A DNA stretch of 64,000 bases from Abelmoschus esculentus (taxonomy: Eukaryota; Streptophyta; Magnoliopsida; Malvales; Malvaceae), in contig JAUCBN010000016.1 in assembly GCA_035048815.1 (NCBI GenBank), positions 7,122,501 to 7,186,500 of the forward strand, in the 5' to 3' direction. Positions 34,720-47,000 of the stretch are shown piece by piece. The translations under genes and the position numbers were made by a program. The notes beneath the pieces were generated by a model. The model did not search any database, was not told where the DNA came from, and saw only the letters and a list, made by a program, of their open reading frames with translations. The first letter of the stretch is position 1, and the number at the start of each line of letters is the position of its first letter.

Positions 34720-34796
34720 TTTTTTATATGACCAACCCTTCTATAAACACTAGGATATTTTTTATATGACCAACCCTTCTATAAACACTAGGATAT
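34720..34796. repeat. Tandem duplication, 38-bp period, two copies
   Basis: The block TATATGACCAACCCTTCTAT plus the following AAACACTAGGATATT occurs twice in a row without visible change. It lies in plain AT-rich DNA just outside the copia element. Confidence 0.9.
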
Positions 34797-35444
34797 TTTT
34801 CCTTGGCTTGTTTGTAGAATGAGTGATGAAAGTAATTGTTTTCTCGAAGCTAGGATATAATCATGTTGTTTTCTCGAAGTCGTGGTGATGTAAGATATAA
34901 ATTATCTATCTTTTTATTATATATTTTTTTGATATTTTATTTTAAAATAATGGATTTAAGATTTAAAGTTATGATTAAGAGTAAACTATATTTTTAAGAC
35001 GTTAGGTTTAAAATTTAAAATACAAAAACTAAGATTATGAATTAAAATTTAATTTTTAAATATTTTTTAAGATGAATAATTAAAAAAATATAATAAACTA
35101 AAGAATTTTTATTCGATGATATATTAGATAAGTTTAACCTATTAAAACGCATTAAAATCTTATAGTTTTATTTATTTAAAAATCTAAAATTAAGTCTTTC
35201 AAATACTAAGAAAAGTTCACTCATTAAAATGTTCATAAATCTCTAAAATGTGAAATTCTTATTCTCCCACGAGTGGCATGCCTACAGCCTTGTTCAAAAA
35301 GGAGGAAATAATTATTTTATTTTAAAGAAAAGAAAGCTTTACTTGGCTTGAAATTGAAGTTACAACTTACAATACGATCAGGCCAGTTTCCATCATTAGC
35401 TCAACCAACCTCAAATTGAAAATAAATAAAAGAAACCTTATAAT
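34797..35444. other. AT-rich intergenic DNA
   Basis: No coding family, RNA gene or element end is recognised here. Confidence 0.5.
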
Positions 35445-36838
35445 AAAATAAGGTTTAATCGTTAAATAAATATTTAAATTATATTCTTTATTTTAATTAG
35501 GTGTTTAAATTATTTTTTAAGTTAAATAAATGTCTAATATTTTATTTTATAATTTATTTAAAATTTAGTTGTGACGAACGTTAAAATTTTTCGTTTTTCA
35601 ATCAGAAGTCAATAAGTGATATTTATTTTCTTTTTTTAAATTAAATCCTAATAATAAAATAAAAAAGGATTTAACCCTGATAATAACATTGGGTTAATAT
35701 TTTTTATTTTTTTATTTTAGTTTTAATTTTAAAAAATTAAATGTCACGTATTAACTTTTTATTAAAAAAATATAAAATTTTAACCTTCGTCATAGCTAAA
35801 ACCTTAAATGAGATATAAAATAAATTATTAATACTTATTTAATTTAAAAATAGGCATAAAGATAGTTTTCACCCTTAACGTTTATAATTTTGGTCATTTT
35901 AGCCCTTATTCTTTTTTTGGGATAAATTTAGCCGTTGACCTTTATCTTTTTAACAAATAACTCATTTTTTAACTACCATGATAACTGAACCGTTAAATAT
36001 TTAATAATGACGACATGTCATATATATGTAATAATATATTTTAAATGACTTAACATTTAGTATATCAAATACATAAACGCGGGATATAGTTTTATTTCAA
36101 TCTAAAAATATAAAATAATTAAAATTTAAATAAAATATTAAAAATTATTTTTTTTATTTATTAAAAATTAATTAAATCTAAAACAAAAGGCTGCTAAATA
36201 TTTTCAACCTTAACTATAGTAAAATCAAAATTTTATCTAAAAAGGTATGAACATAATCTGAGAAGAAAGTGTTTTGTATAGTTTGTTATCGGTGAATAAA
36301 AGATAAAACTTTTTGATAATAATCAATTGGATTTTTATTATTTTAATTTAGAATTTTGGTATTTTAGTTTAATCTAAATCGGAGTTTTAGGATTTTATAA
36401 AGGTATTTTAGTTTAATTAGGATTGAGAATATTTAGTAAATTTTTGTTTTGTATTTAATTAATTTTTGATATTTTATTTAAATTTTAATTTTTTTATATT
36501 TTATACCGGAATAAAATTATATATATATATATATATGTATATATTTAATAGGTTAGATTATATGTCATTTAAAATATATTATCACATATATATATGATAT
36601 GTTACTATTATTAAATTTTTAACGGTTCAGTTATAATGGTAGTTAAAAAATGAGTTATTTGTTAGAAAAACATAGATCAATGGTTAAATTTATTCCAAAA
36701 AAAGAATAGAGACCAAAATGACAAAAATTAAACGTTAAGGGTGAAAATTATCTTTATACCTAAAAAATAATATAACACCTAATTAAAACAAAACATATAA
36801 TTTTAATACTTATTTAACAATAAAATCATAAAATAAAA
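35445..36838. mobile_element. MITE-like inverted-repeat element, split by a second one
   Basis: The left part (35445-35850) is itself largely an inverted repeat. Its start, with GTTAAATAAATATTTAAATT and TTTTAATTAGGTGTTT, is repeated in reverse complement at 36769-36838. The block TTAGTTGTGACGAACG near 35567 pairs with the reverse complement of the sequence near 35790. With the inner element (35851-36762) removed, the arms join into one fold-back of about 480 bp. It has no coding capacity. Outer ends are approximate and no target duplication is certain. Confidence 0.7.
35851..36762. mobile_element. Inner non-autonomous element with ~190-bp terminal inverted repeats
   Basis: It starts TAGGCATAAAGATA and ends with the complement of TAGGTATAAAGATA. 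The arms (about 35851-36040 and 36575-36762) match closely in inverted order, including CACCCTTAACGTTT, TTTTTTGGGATAAATTTA and GAACCGTTAAATATTTAA. Both sides are flanked by five A residues, so a duplication exists but its length cannot be set. Long arms and lack of coding suggest a Mutator-like or similar MITE. A truncated relative is at 38862-39213. Confidence 0.78.
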
Positions 36839-38861
36839 CAAATTCCTTTATTTGTTTCTCTGACAAAAGTCAAAACACCGCATATTCAACACAAAACAAG
36901 CGCGGTTGGAAGCAAACTACTATATGAGCTTTCCCATTATTCGATTTCCTCACCGCTGACTTATTAATATAATACTAATTAAATCTAATAGAACCTGATT
37001 CCATGAAAATGGTTTTTAATTCCCAATTATTTGAGTTAATTTAAATGAATAATTCAGGTTTTAAGTCAAGTTTGCATATTAAAAGTTAAAATAATAAAAA
37101 ATTAAATACTATTGAGTACATATATAAAAAAATATATTGAAAATCCAATAATCCAGTGAGTATTTAATTGGGTCAATTTAACTTGAGTGTAAAATTTTGT
37201 GTTAGTTGAATTTATATATTTTATTATTTATTATAATAATTTATTTATAATATAATTTCGTAATTTTTTTGGATATCTATCTCAATTGTGAGCACTAAAT
37301 AGGTGTAAATTTTAACAATTAATTTCGTAATAAGTAGTAGATAAATGATAAATTTAAGATCTTATTTGTCTATATTCGTCTATCTCGTATCTGATTATCT
37401 TCTCCGTATTTTTTGTCTACTATTTATCATATTAATTTTTGAAATATTATGAATTTTTGGATAAATTCACAAGCTATTATGTAATTCAAGATTACTTATT
37501 TAATTTTTTTTTCTCATACATTATCGTTTAATAATAAAATCTGTAAAACATACCACTTGAAACAGGCTTGACTCAATGGTATTTGAAAAGCAACGGTATT
37601 TGAAAAATTATCTTTCATTAGATAACGAAACGTGTTATGGTTTGATTGAATGAAATTTTTTTAAAAATATATTAATAAATAATAATAATAATATTAATTA
37701 AATAAGTAACACATGTCATAATTCAATTAAAAGTTTAAATTTATTAAATTTAATTAATATTTTGATCTAAATTAGTGGAGTATATAAATAATATAGGTAA
37801 ATATGTAATTATATAATTTTTTACTAATTGTTATGTCATTATTCCTGTTATAATTTAACGGTGCTAAGTAATTATATTAAAATTAATTAAATAATTTAAT
37901 GATATATTTATCAAAATTAAAATATAACAGATCATATTGATATTAACTCTATCAGGGGAGAATCTAAAAAGTAACTATCAACTGGGTCGATTTAAATATT
38001 AATAATAATTATTTAATATAATTTTTATATATAATTTTTTTATTATTTAATAATCTTAAAATTTCTTTTATTATCATATTTAAAAAAATATTATCTATAT
38101 ATTTATTTAAATAAAATTAAAATATTTTTAAATAAATTTTTATATTTAATTTAATTAATTTTTTTAAATATAAGTCATAAAAATATGAATTTATTTAAAA
38201 GTAACATAGAAATATATTATATTTTTATTATCTTTTAAGTTATTTTTTTAAATATTAGATATGAGTTATAAGCTTTTTATTAAAAATATATTTTTAAAAT
38301 CTAATTTTAATCTTAATTTTAATTATCTGATATTATTTGAATTTTATGATCATTATATACTAAAATAAAACCACAAGAATACTTAAAGAATTATTTTTTA
38401 AATAAAATATATTTAATTAATTTTTAATCAAAATATATATTTTTAAAAAATAATTATATAATATTTATAAATATAATAAAATATAAACAATCTCATTATT
38501 TTTATTTTATCTTTTATTTAAATTAAATCTTATTTCTTAAATTAATCTAAAACTTAAAAATTAAATTAAAATTTTAGATTGAACCATTTCTTTTATTTTT
38601 ACATGTCAAAACCCTAATTTTTATTAATATTATAATATAAAATAAATAGTATTATTTTTGGGCATGGAGTGGGCCAAGACCTAGGCAGGCTTAGGCCCAG
38701 ATCCGTCTCCGAACTCTATAATTAAATAATCATTTATATAATTTACTCTTAATTTTATTAGATTCCACTAAAACTTAAAATCTACTCTTTATTTTAAGGA
38801 ACCCTAAAACTACTACTAAGCAAAACTAAAGTACTAAACAAAATCTACACCTTTTTAAATA
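36839..38861. other. AT-rich intergenic DNA
   Basis: Very AT-rich with many short A/T runs and small TA repeats (for example 36518-36540). A small island near 38660-38705 (GGGCATGGAGTGGGCC, GGCTTAGGCCCAG) has higher GC but no family I can name. No gene or RNA is seen. Confidence 0.45.
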
Positions 38862-39213
38862 TAGGCATAAAGATAATTTTAACCCTTAACGTTTATAGTT
38901 TTTGTCGTTTTGGCCCTTATTGTTTTTTGGGATAAATTAGGCCCTTAACCTATATCTTTTTGAAAAATAGCTTATTTTTTAACTAGCTTGATGACTGGAC
39001 CGTTAAAAATTTAGCGATGATATATATATGGAATATAATTTTAAATGATATGGAATGTAACCTATCAAATACATATATATATATATATATAGAATATAAT
39101 TTTATTCTAATATAAAATATAAAACAATTAAAATTTAAATAAAATATTAAAAATTAATTAATTCTAAAATAAAAGATTATTAAACATTCTTAACCCTAAC
39201 TACAATAAAATTA
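38862..39213 (+). mobile_element. Truncated relative of the inner MITE-like element
   Basis: It starts TAGGCATAAAGATAATTTTA and follows the left arm and centre of the element at 35851-36762 (CCCTTAACGTTTATAG, GGACCGTTAAAAATTTA, TTCTTAACCCTAACTAC). It stops near 39213, short of the right arm. The arm is therefore missing and the copy is single-ended. Confidence 0.78.
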
Positions 39214-39237
39214 TCTGGATATCACATTTAAGTCTTA

Positions 39238-40195
39238 GGGTGCGTTTGGATCGCGGAATACAACATTCCCATGGGTAATGTAACATTCCGGAATCTTATT
39301 CTCATGTTTGGTTTGTTCTCATTCCCACCAACTCGGAATAGATGATTACCAACAGTAGCGTGTTTTTGTGTTCATTCTCGGAATTCTATTCCCTTGCTTT
39401 TTTTAGGTATTTGGAAATTCCGAGCATTTAAGACAAAAATATCCTTAATAAAATAAAAACATTTCAATCACGTCCTTTCGGTTTTAGGTTAATTTACTAT
39501 TTTGAATTATTAAATAATGTATAATTACATACAAATAAATACATATTGAATAAGATACGAAGTACATGAATAATATTTAAATATATAGATATTTTCAAAA
39601 AAATATAAATCTACAGATTTTTTTATAAAATAAATTATATATTCTTAAAAAAAATACAATATAAAATATATAATTTAACGATATTTTTTCAAATTTATTA
39701 AAGTTTCGTCTAGATAAATTTATACATTCTACCTAGGGTTTTTCTTAATTAAATAATAAAGAGTTACTTGTTACACAAACAAATTAAAAGAAGGGTTAAA
39801 AATTAAAAAGAAAAAAGAGAAACGAAAATAATTCATCAAAGGTAAAGAAATAACAAGTTTAATTTTAGAAATAATTCAGATATAAACTTTAAAAAATAAA
39901 TAAAAAATAATCTTCTTTAAAAAGGATAATATATTTTATGAATTCTTATATAAATTTTTTAACTCTAATATTAAGAATTTAATTCGTTAAAATGAAAAAT
40001 ATATATCAAGGATATTTTGATAAAACATACATTTTTATTATCTTATATTCCTTCAACCAAACATTATAATCTTACATTCCTGCCAAATAAACCAAACAAG
40101 ATAATAAAATATTCTCAATAATAGGATAAGTAATATAACATTCCGGTAATCTTATTTCCAATGATAATCTTACATTCCGTAAATCAAATGCACCC
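39238..40195. mobile_element. PIF/Harbinger-type (Tourist-like) MITE
   Basis: The 958-bp element starts GGGTGCGTTTGG and ends with the complement of GGGTGCATTTGA. It is flanked by TTA on both sides (39235-39237 and 40196-40198), the target duplication preferred by PIF/Harbinger elements. Terminal inverted repeats are about 22 bp with a few mismatches (ending CGGAAT on both arms). Subterminal TTACATTCC and AACATTCC motifs recur inside both ends. No transposase is encoded. Confidence 0.85.
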
Positions 40196-40198
40196 TTA

Positions 40199-40767
40199 AG
40201 GTTAAACCAAAAATCATAAAAATTTATAAACTGGACTAACCCAACAAATAATTCGTAAAAATATTTAATGCCAGCAAATAAATTTAAAAGCATGTAGAGA
40301 ACATAGAAACTAATTTTGAAAAAAAATATGAAATTAAACTTTCCTTTGAAATCAATATAATCATTGACATATAGTCGAAGTTTTAAGTAATCTTAACTAA
40401 AACGAATCCTTAAGTGTAATTATAAAATTAGTAATTAAAAAATAAAGTTTACAACCGTAAGATGTTGGACTAAATTATAAATTAAAAATAAAAGGATCAG
40501 TTCCATATTAAATAAATTTTGAGGGATTAAATTAAAAAAAACTATAATAAAAATAATAAATAAAATTAAAAAAATTAAAAATAAATAGAGGCCAATTCTA
40601 GATTAAATAAATTAAAAACAATAAGGGTAAATAAATAATGGTAAGTTTTAGATAGAATAAAATTTTAAGAATTAACAAAATATTAGAAAAATTAAGAATA
40701 AATATGATGAAAATAAAATTTTAAATTTAATTTAATATTTTACTGGATGAGTCTATCACATGCCACA
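40199..40767. other. AT-rich intergenic DNA
   Basis: A-rich sequence with no gene, RNA or element end recognised. Confidence 0.45.
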
Positions 40768-41592
40768 TCGCTAACGTTGAACACCGTTAATAATACTAAA
40801 TTGATTAATAAAGATTAAATATTTTAAGATTTAATATATAATTATAAAATATTTAAAATAAAATTTTGCATAAATATTTTTATATACATTATATATATTT
40901 TATTTTTAAAAATAAATTATTTAAATTATTTTTAATTTAAAAAATTCTAAACCCCAAACCTAAAACCCTAAACTTAAATGTCTAAAAATAATAAACCTTA
41001 AACCCTATAACCCAAAACACTAAATCATAAAACCTAAAAATCAAAACAATAAAACCATATACCCTATAATCTAAAACCATAAACCCTAAAAATCAAAACA
41101 ATAAAACCATACACCCTATAATCTAAAACCATAAACCTAGACCCTAAAACACAAAACTTGAAACTCTAAAATTCTAACCATGAACTTAAAACCCAAAACT
41201 ACTTTAGGATTTATGATTCTAGGATTTTAGGTATAGGATTTAGAGGTTTTGATCGTTTTAGAGTATAGGATTTTAGGTTTTAATTTAGTGTTTATGATTT
41301 ATCATTTTAAGATTTTTTGTTTAGGGTTTTAAGGTTTTATATTTTAGGTATTGAAGTTTAGTGTTTTAGGTTTAGGGTCTTCGTTTTAGGGCTTAGAGTT
41401 TAATTTTTTAAAATTAATTTAAAATAATATTTTATATAATTATTTTAAAAAATAAAATATAACATATATAAAAATAATTTAATAAAAAAATTATTTTAAG
41501 AATTTAAAATTATATGTTGAATCCTTAAAATTTTTAATTTTTATCAATTAATTTAATAATATTTAATGATATTTAATATTATTGATATTCAA
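40768..41592. repeat. Large inverted repeat with telomere-like core
   Basis: The arms 40768-41190 and about 41215-41592 are imperfect reverse complements: CGTTGAACACCGTTAATA pairs with the complement near 41575, and AAACCCTAAACTTAAA with TTTAGGGTTTTAAGG-type sequence. The inner 250 bp of the left arm is made of degenerate CCCTAAA/AACCCTA units; the right arm has TTTAGGG-like units. Such a unit is the plant telomere repeat, but copies are irregular and face each other. A fold-back element or MITE is more likely than a telomere scar. Confidence 0.7.
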
Positions 41593-43316
41593 CAGTATTT
41601 GACACTCGCTATAAATTTTTTATTTTATTATAAAAATATGATAATTTTTTATTTTCCACTCAAATTTACAGAAAAAGACTATTTGTCTAAAAGGATGAAA
41701 AAATTACATTCTCTCTTATTTTTTTTACTATCAAAATTTTCACTCTATTGGTTAACCCTTCTCTTCCCTCGTTTTTTCTTTTACTATTTCATGACAGATT
41801 ATATTATAAATCTAACTCGTTACGTCAGTTATGATCTCTAATCAATAAAAATTATATATTTCATCATTAATTATTTATGTTATTAATATAATTTTTTTAA
41901 AAAATATATATTTTTAAATAACATAAAAAAGATAAATGAAGACTCGTTGATTGAAAAAAAAAACTTAAAAATAATAATAAAGAGATAATTATAACTAAAT
42001 GAAACCATAGCTGATATGATAAATCAGACCTATGATGTAATTTCTCCTATTTCACCGACCCAAGCAGAGTTTTCATTCCACGTCATTCCATATGACTCAC
42101 ACTGTTCGATTATGAATCCGTGAATGTTAATGCCTCTTAAATCTTCATCGTTAGAAATTTAAATAGTGAGTTATCACTTATCAACTGCTCCAATTATTAT
42201 ACGATAATTAAAGAATATTTAACTTAATATAAAAGTATTAAGGTAAAACAATTTTTATTAAATATAATTCATATAGTAAATTTGAGCTTGCTACTCGAGG
42301 TATTTGTTTTTTTAATATTCAATATTTAATTTATTAATAATTAATTTAAATCAAATAATATAAATATTTATTTTAAAAATGACCTCGTTAACTCAATTTA
42401 TTTCATTTTCAATATTAAAATTAAATTTTTAAGAAAGAATCTAATAACCCATCCCGAAAAAGTATATAATCTTAGCCTATCTTCAATGCATTATTTTTGC
42501 TAATCTTTTTCAATCAATACCAGTAGTTCAAAGAAAAGGGGATAAGCGGGGTCCAATCTATATGGAATAATGGAAAGCAAGTGAAACAATAGGATTGGTT
42601 AGAAAAATATATATAAAATAGCCTCTTAAACCCCTTTCAATTTTAAAATAGGCAAATCGATCACTCTCTAAAAATATTAGCAATTTATCTAAAATTCTTT
42701 TGATATATTAGCGTTATTATATGATAGTATATATTCATACTTTTTTAACCCTTTGATAATATACACTTTACATACCAAATATTAATCCGGGTCTCCTATG
42801 ATTAACATGATCATCTTTTTTATTAAAGTCATGTTAACTTTAATTTCTCTACAAATTCTATAAATAATGATTAAGGACAAATAATCACAACCTCAATATT
42901 TTTATACTATTTTACATAATTTTAATTTTTATAATAATAAATTTATTTCTCTATTTTTCGCATTACGGTTAATTTGTTCATGATTCAAATAATACATAAT
43001 TTACATATTATTAAAAAGCAAATGGCTAAATTTGCTGAATTTTATAGAATTGGAACCAAATTATCATGATGTATGAACATTCAACGCTAAACTTATTATC
43101 ATACCAATTAAAATTATATAAAATTAATGAAAAACATTAACAAAGTGATTAATTCTCTTTAAGCTCAAGGGTTAAAGTGGTGGATAAAGTGCCGAAGTAC
43201 AGAGTCGATTCAGCAGGGTTTTGGTCGTTGAGTGCCTTAGCATCAAATGAAAAAGAAAGGAAAGAATAATTGGTAAACAGCTAACGAAGTGACAGTCCAT
43301 ACAAGCTCTTGAACAT
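41593..43316. other. AT-rich DNA upstream of the PERK gene
   Basis: No coding family is visible; the frame at 41566-41841 is AT-rich and lacks a domain. The last few hundred bases would contain the PERK promoter. I cannot single out a TATA box with confidence; AATTATATAAAATTAATG near 43105 is one candidate. Confidence 0.45.
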
Positions 43317-44029
43317 GTGATACAAAGACACGATGACTACCAAGTTGCCCCCACGTTTCCTTTGCACCATTTGTGGGATCACTTCTCTCTCAATAACGCG
43401 CTCTCTTTCTCTCTCCACCACTTTCCTCAAAAGAAAAAGGAAGGCTCAGCCTTTTCCTTTTCAGCTTTACCTTTTGTTTTCTACCCCAAAATCAATACCT
43501 CCATCTTCGGTTGCTTTTCCAGATTCAAGTATTCTTCACTTCTTGGAGAGACTGGTATGCATTTCTTCTTCACTTTGCAGCATCTTATTTTGATTTCACA
43601 CTTTCATCTATATGGTAATCTTGCATTTTTGCTTGTTAACAGTTTGCTTTATTTATGGATGTTGCCTGGAAGTGAGAACTCAGTCCAGTGATGTAAAGTT
43701 CGAATTTGGCGATCTGGGTTTTGCTTGTAGGAGGATTTTAAACTCTGGGTTTTCCTCATTTCTTGTGAAGTTTTAGGTTTTAGTTTTTTTATTTCTTTTG
43801 GACGAGATTGATTTGTTGAAGCATTTTCTTTCGGTTTCTGGGTTTTGCTGTTGTCAATTCTTGGGAGTTTTCTTTGTATTTTTAGCCAAGGACTTTGGAA
43901 TACACGTTTAAAGGCTTGAATTTTGGCATTTGGTGGTGTGGAATGATAGGAGATTTGGGTGTTTAGAATTTTCTAAAATGGATATGATAGTGTAGGGAAT
44001 TTATATTAGTGTTGATCATTTATAGAAAT
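43317..44029 (+). promoter_or_regulatory. PERK 5' leader with probable intron
   Basis: A CT-rich stretch (TCTCTTTCTCTCTCCACC, about 43403) suits a plant transcription start or leader. The sequence up to GAGAGACTG is followed by a good splice donor GTATGC at 43555. T-rich intron-like sequence then runs to a TATATTAG acceptor near 44009, about 20 bases before the ATG. Open frames here (43317-43691) do not join the kinase frame and are leader sequence. No transcript data support the exact ends. Confidence 0.5.
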
Positions 44030-47000
44030 ATGAGTTTAATTTTACCTTCTGTAATTCCACCAACTTCTGGTGATATCTCACCTCCACTTGCACCTCCTAA
44101 CTTGTCCTCTAATTCTTCAACCACTTCACCATCCCCAACATCATCTCAGCCAAATCAAACCACTGATCCCCCACCATCCTCACCACCACCTCAAGTTGTC
44201 TCTACAGCTCCTCCTCCATCACCACCTCTGTCGCCACCACCGGCATTAAATGCACCTCCACCGTCGACCCCAGCTTCTCCTCCTCCATCCCCTCCAGCTT
44301 CTCCACCTCCGTCACTACCCACGTCTCCTCCACCTTCAGATCCTGTTGTTCCCCCGCCCTCGGATAATTCACCACCATCTCCAATTTTATCCCCCCCACC
44401 AAAATCCAGTGATCCTCCCCCTCCCCAAGCTGCACCAGTACCTCCGGTAGTAACTTCACCTCCACCTCAGGTCATTTTGCGTTCCCCACCGCCCCCTGGT
44501 GATGTTCCAACTCCTCCTTCCTCAAAGTCTCCACCTTCACCATCAGCAACACCACCAGTAAGCTCGTCCTCACCTCCTGCACTTACACCTCCACCATCTA
44601 GCTCTCAGGCTGCTCCTCCTGCTGCCACAACTTCTCCCTCGACACCCGCATTATCACCCCCTCCTTCAGTTATCTCAACCACATCACCACCTACAATTTC
44701 ACCTCCGGGAACTCCAAGTACTCCATCGGTAACTGGAAGCCCTAGTTCATTGCCTGAAATTCCAACGGAAAAACCAACTGCCAAGTCAACTAATGGCTCC
44801 AATGGATCTGCAAATGCAAGTAAAAATGATTTAGGGAGTGCTGCTGCTGCAGGAATTGGCATTGTTGTTGGGTTTATAGTGCTCACTCTTCTTGTAATGG
44901 CTGTGTGGTTTGTACAAAAACGAAAGAGGAAGAGTGCTAGACCGAAAATCGGGTACACCATGCCTTCTCCATTTGCCTCTTCTCAAAATTCAGGTAAATA
45001 ATTGAAGTGATGCTTTTGTACGAGATTTTATGTGTTTAGTATTTTGATGCTTTATACATATTATGTGTTAACTTGCTATGTTATTGATTAGGGAAATCTG
45101 TCGTCTTTGATGCTTGTTAATAGACTTTTTTTATCCTAAATTGTCGCTTGCTAAAGATTTCAAGTTAACAAGGGTAAAACTTTATTTCCAGTTACTTATC
45201 TCATGACTCTTAGGTCGGGTATAATTTGTGGTGTGGATGATATTTCTATTACTTTTGAATACTACTTCAATTGTGCCCTATTATGATATAGGAAGTTGCA
45301 TTGCTCTGCAGATTCAGCATTTCTAAGGCCCCAGTCTCCACATAAACTAGTTGGAGGTGGTCCTAGTGGTGGTTATTATTCACCGTCAGACCCTGGAGGT
45401 GTCAATAATTCCAGGTCATGGTTTACGTATGATGAGCTAGTCCAGGCCACCAACGGATTTTCAGAACATAATCTTTTGGGTGAAGGTGGATTTGGCTGCG
45501 TATACAAAGGTATCCTCACAGACGGTAGAGAAGTGGCTGTAAAACAGCTAAAAATCGGTGGTGGACAAGGGGAGCGGGAGTTCAGAGCAGAAGTTGAGAT
45601 TATTAGCCGAGTACATCATCGCCATTTGGTTTCACTGGTGGGTTATTGCATTTCAGAACATCAAAGATTGCTTGTCTATGATTATGTCCCAAATGACACC
45701 CTTCATTACAATCTCCATGGTAAGACAACTTTCATGCATGCATTCTCTGCTTATGACGAAGTAGGATATATTGTAGTTTGAACAAGTATATGGCTCAAAC
45801 TAAACTTATATGATATTTACATCGAGTTACCGACTTAGTGAGAGAATCCCCTTTCGTTAACTTGTTTGGACCCTATCTCCTTGAGAATCTGTACTTAAAT
45901 TGTGTGGCTCCGTAATCCTTACTATCCCCTAAAGAACACTTGCATGCACAAGAGCATTTGTACGGATGATGATGTTTTAGTTTCATGCACTTCTTTATGG
46001 TATTTTGAAGGTAGAGGCAGGCCAGTTATGGATTGGGCTGTCCGGATCAAGGTTGCTGCCGGTGCTGCTCGCGGGATAGCTTACCTCCATGAAGACTGTA
46101 ATCTTTTGTTCCTTTTTTCATCTTTTATTTTGTAATTTGAGACCCTGACATATGTAGCAAACTATTAACTAACTCGAACCAGAACAGTAAAATCTAAACT
46201 CCTAAAAGATCTATTTGCTTGGTTGTAAACTAATATATGCTGCTAGGTTGTAAACTAATATATACTTGAAAACGTATAAAATTGATTTTCCTTTGATCAG
46301 GTCATCCCCGCATCATTCATAGGGACATCAAGTCATCAAACATTCTTCTTGACAACAATTTCGAGGCTCAGGTATGCCCATTTCTGCAAATATAAATTTT
46401 TGCAAATCCCGATATTTTGATCTTGAATTGCTTTGGCGGATTTTGGAAGTTTAATGAATCTGTTACAAGTTCTGTTAACTCGATATTTTTATGTGCAAAT
46501 GTTAGAATATTCAATTCTACTTTAGGACCTACATTGGCAATTTTTCTCATTATTTTGACTTACCATTTTCCAGTCTAACGTTCTGTCTTGCAATTCAGGT
46601 TTCTGATTTTGGGCTTGCAAAATTAGCTTTGGATTCAAATACCCATGTAACTACACGTGTGATGGGAACCTTCGGGCAAGTTAACATTAGATATTGTTTG
46701 ATAATTGAAAAATTAAACACCGATTACCGAATCTGTATAACGAAAGTTATATAGTATATTACTGAAAATTAAATACTGAATGTTCAGGGTTTTTTCTATT
46801 AAAAGAATTTGTTCTTTTACAGATATATGGCTCCAGAGTATGCAACAAGTGGCAAGTTAACTGAAAAATCTGATGTTTATTCCTTTGGTGTTGTTCTCTT
46901 GGAGTTGATTACTGGGCGCAAGCCTGTCGATGATTCTCAGCCTCTAGGTGATGAGAGCCTGGTTGAATGGGTAAGGCTACTCCACAATGTTTAATGTTGC

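Noticed and set aside
40900..41400. Telomere remnant
   Set aside because: Units are irregular, mixed with other sequence, and face each other within a longer inverted repeat; kept only as telomere-like.
41566..41841. 91-codon frame rich in Phe, Leu and Tyr
   Set aside because: AT-rich DNA gives such hydrophobic frames by chance; no conserved block, partly inside the inverted repeat.
44009..44029. Longer PERK start seven codons upstream
   Set aside because: The codon at 44009 is GTG; a eukaryotic start is at ATG 44030, and a splice acceptor may end near 44009.
44202..44465. Frames antisense to the Pro-rich PERK exon (also 44605-44961)
   Set aside because: Shadow frames caused by the CCA/CCT/TCA repeats of the extensin-like part.
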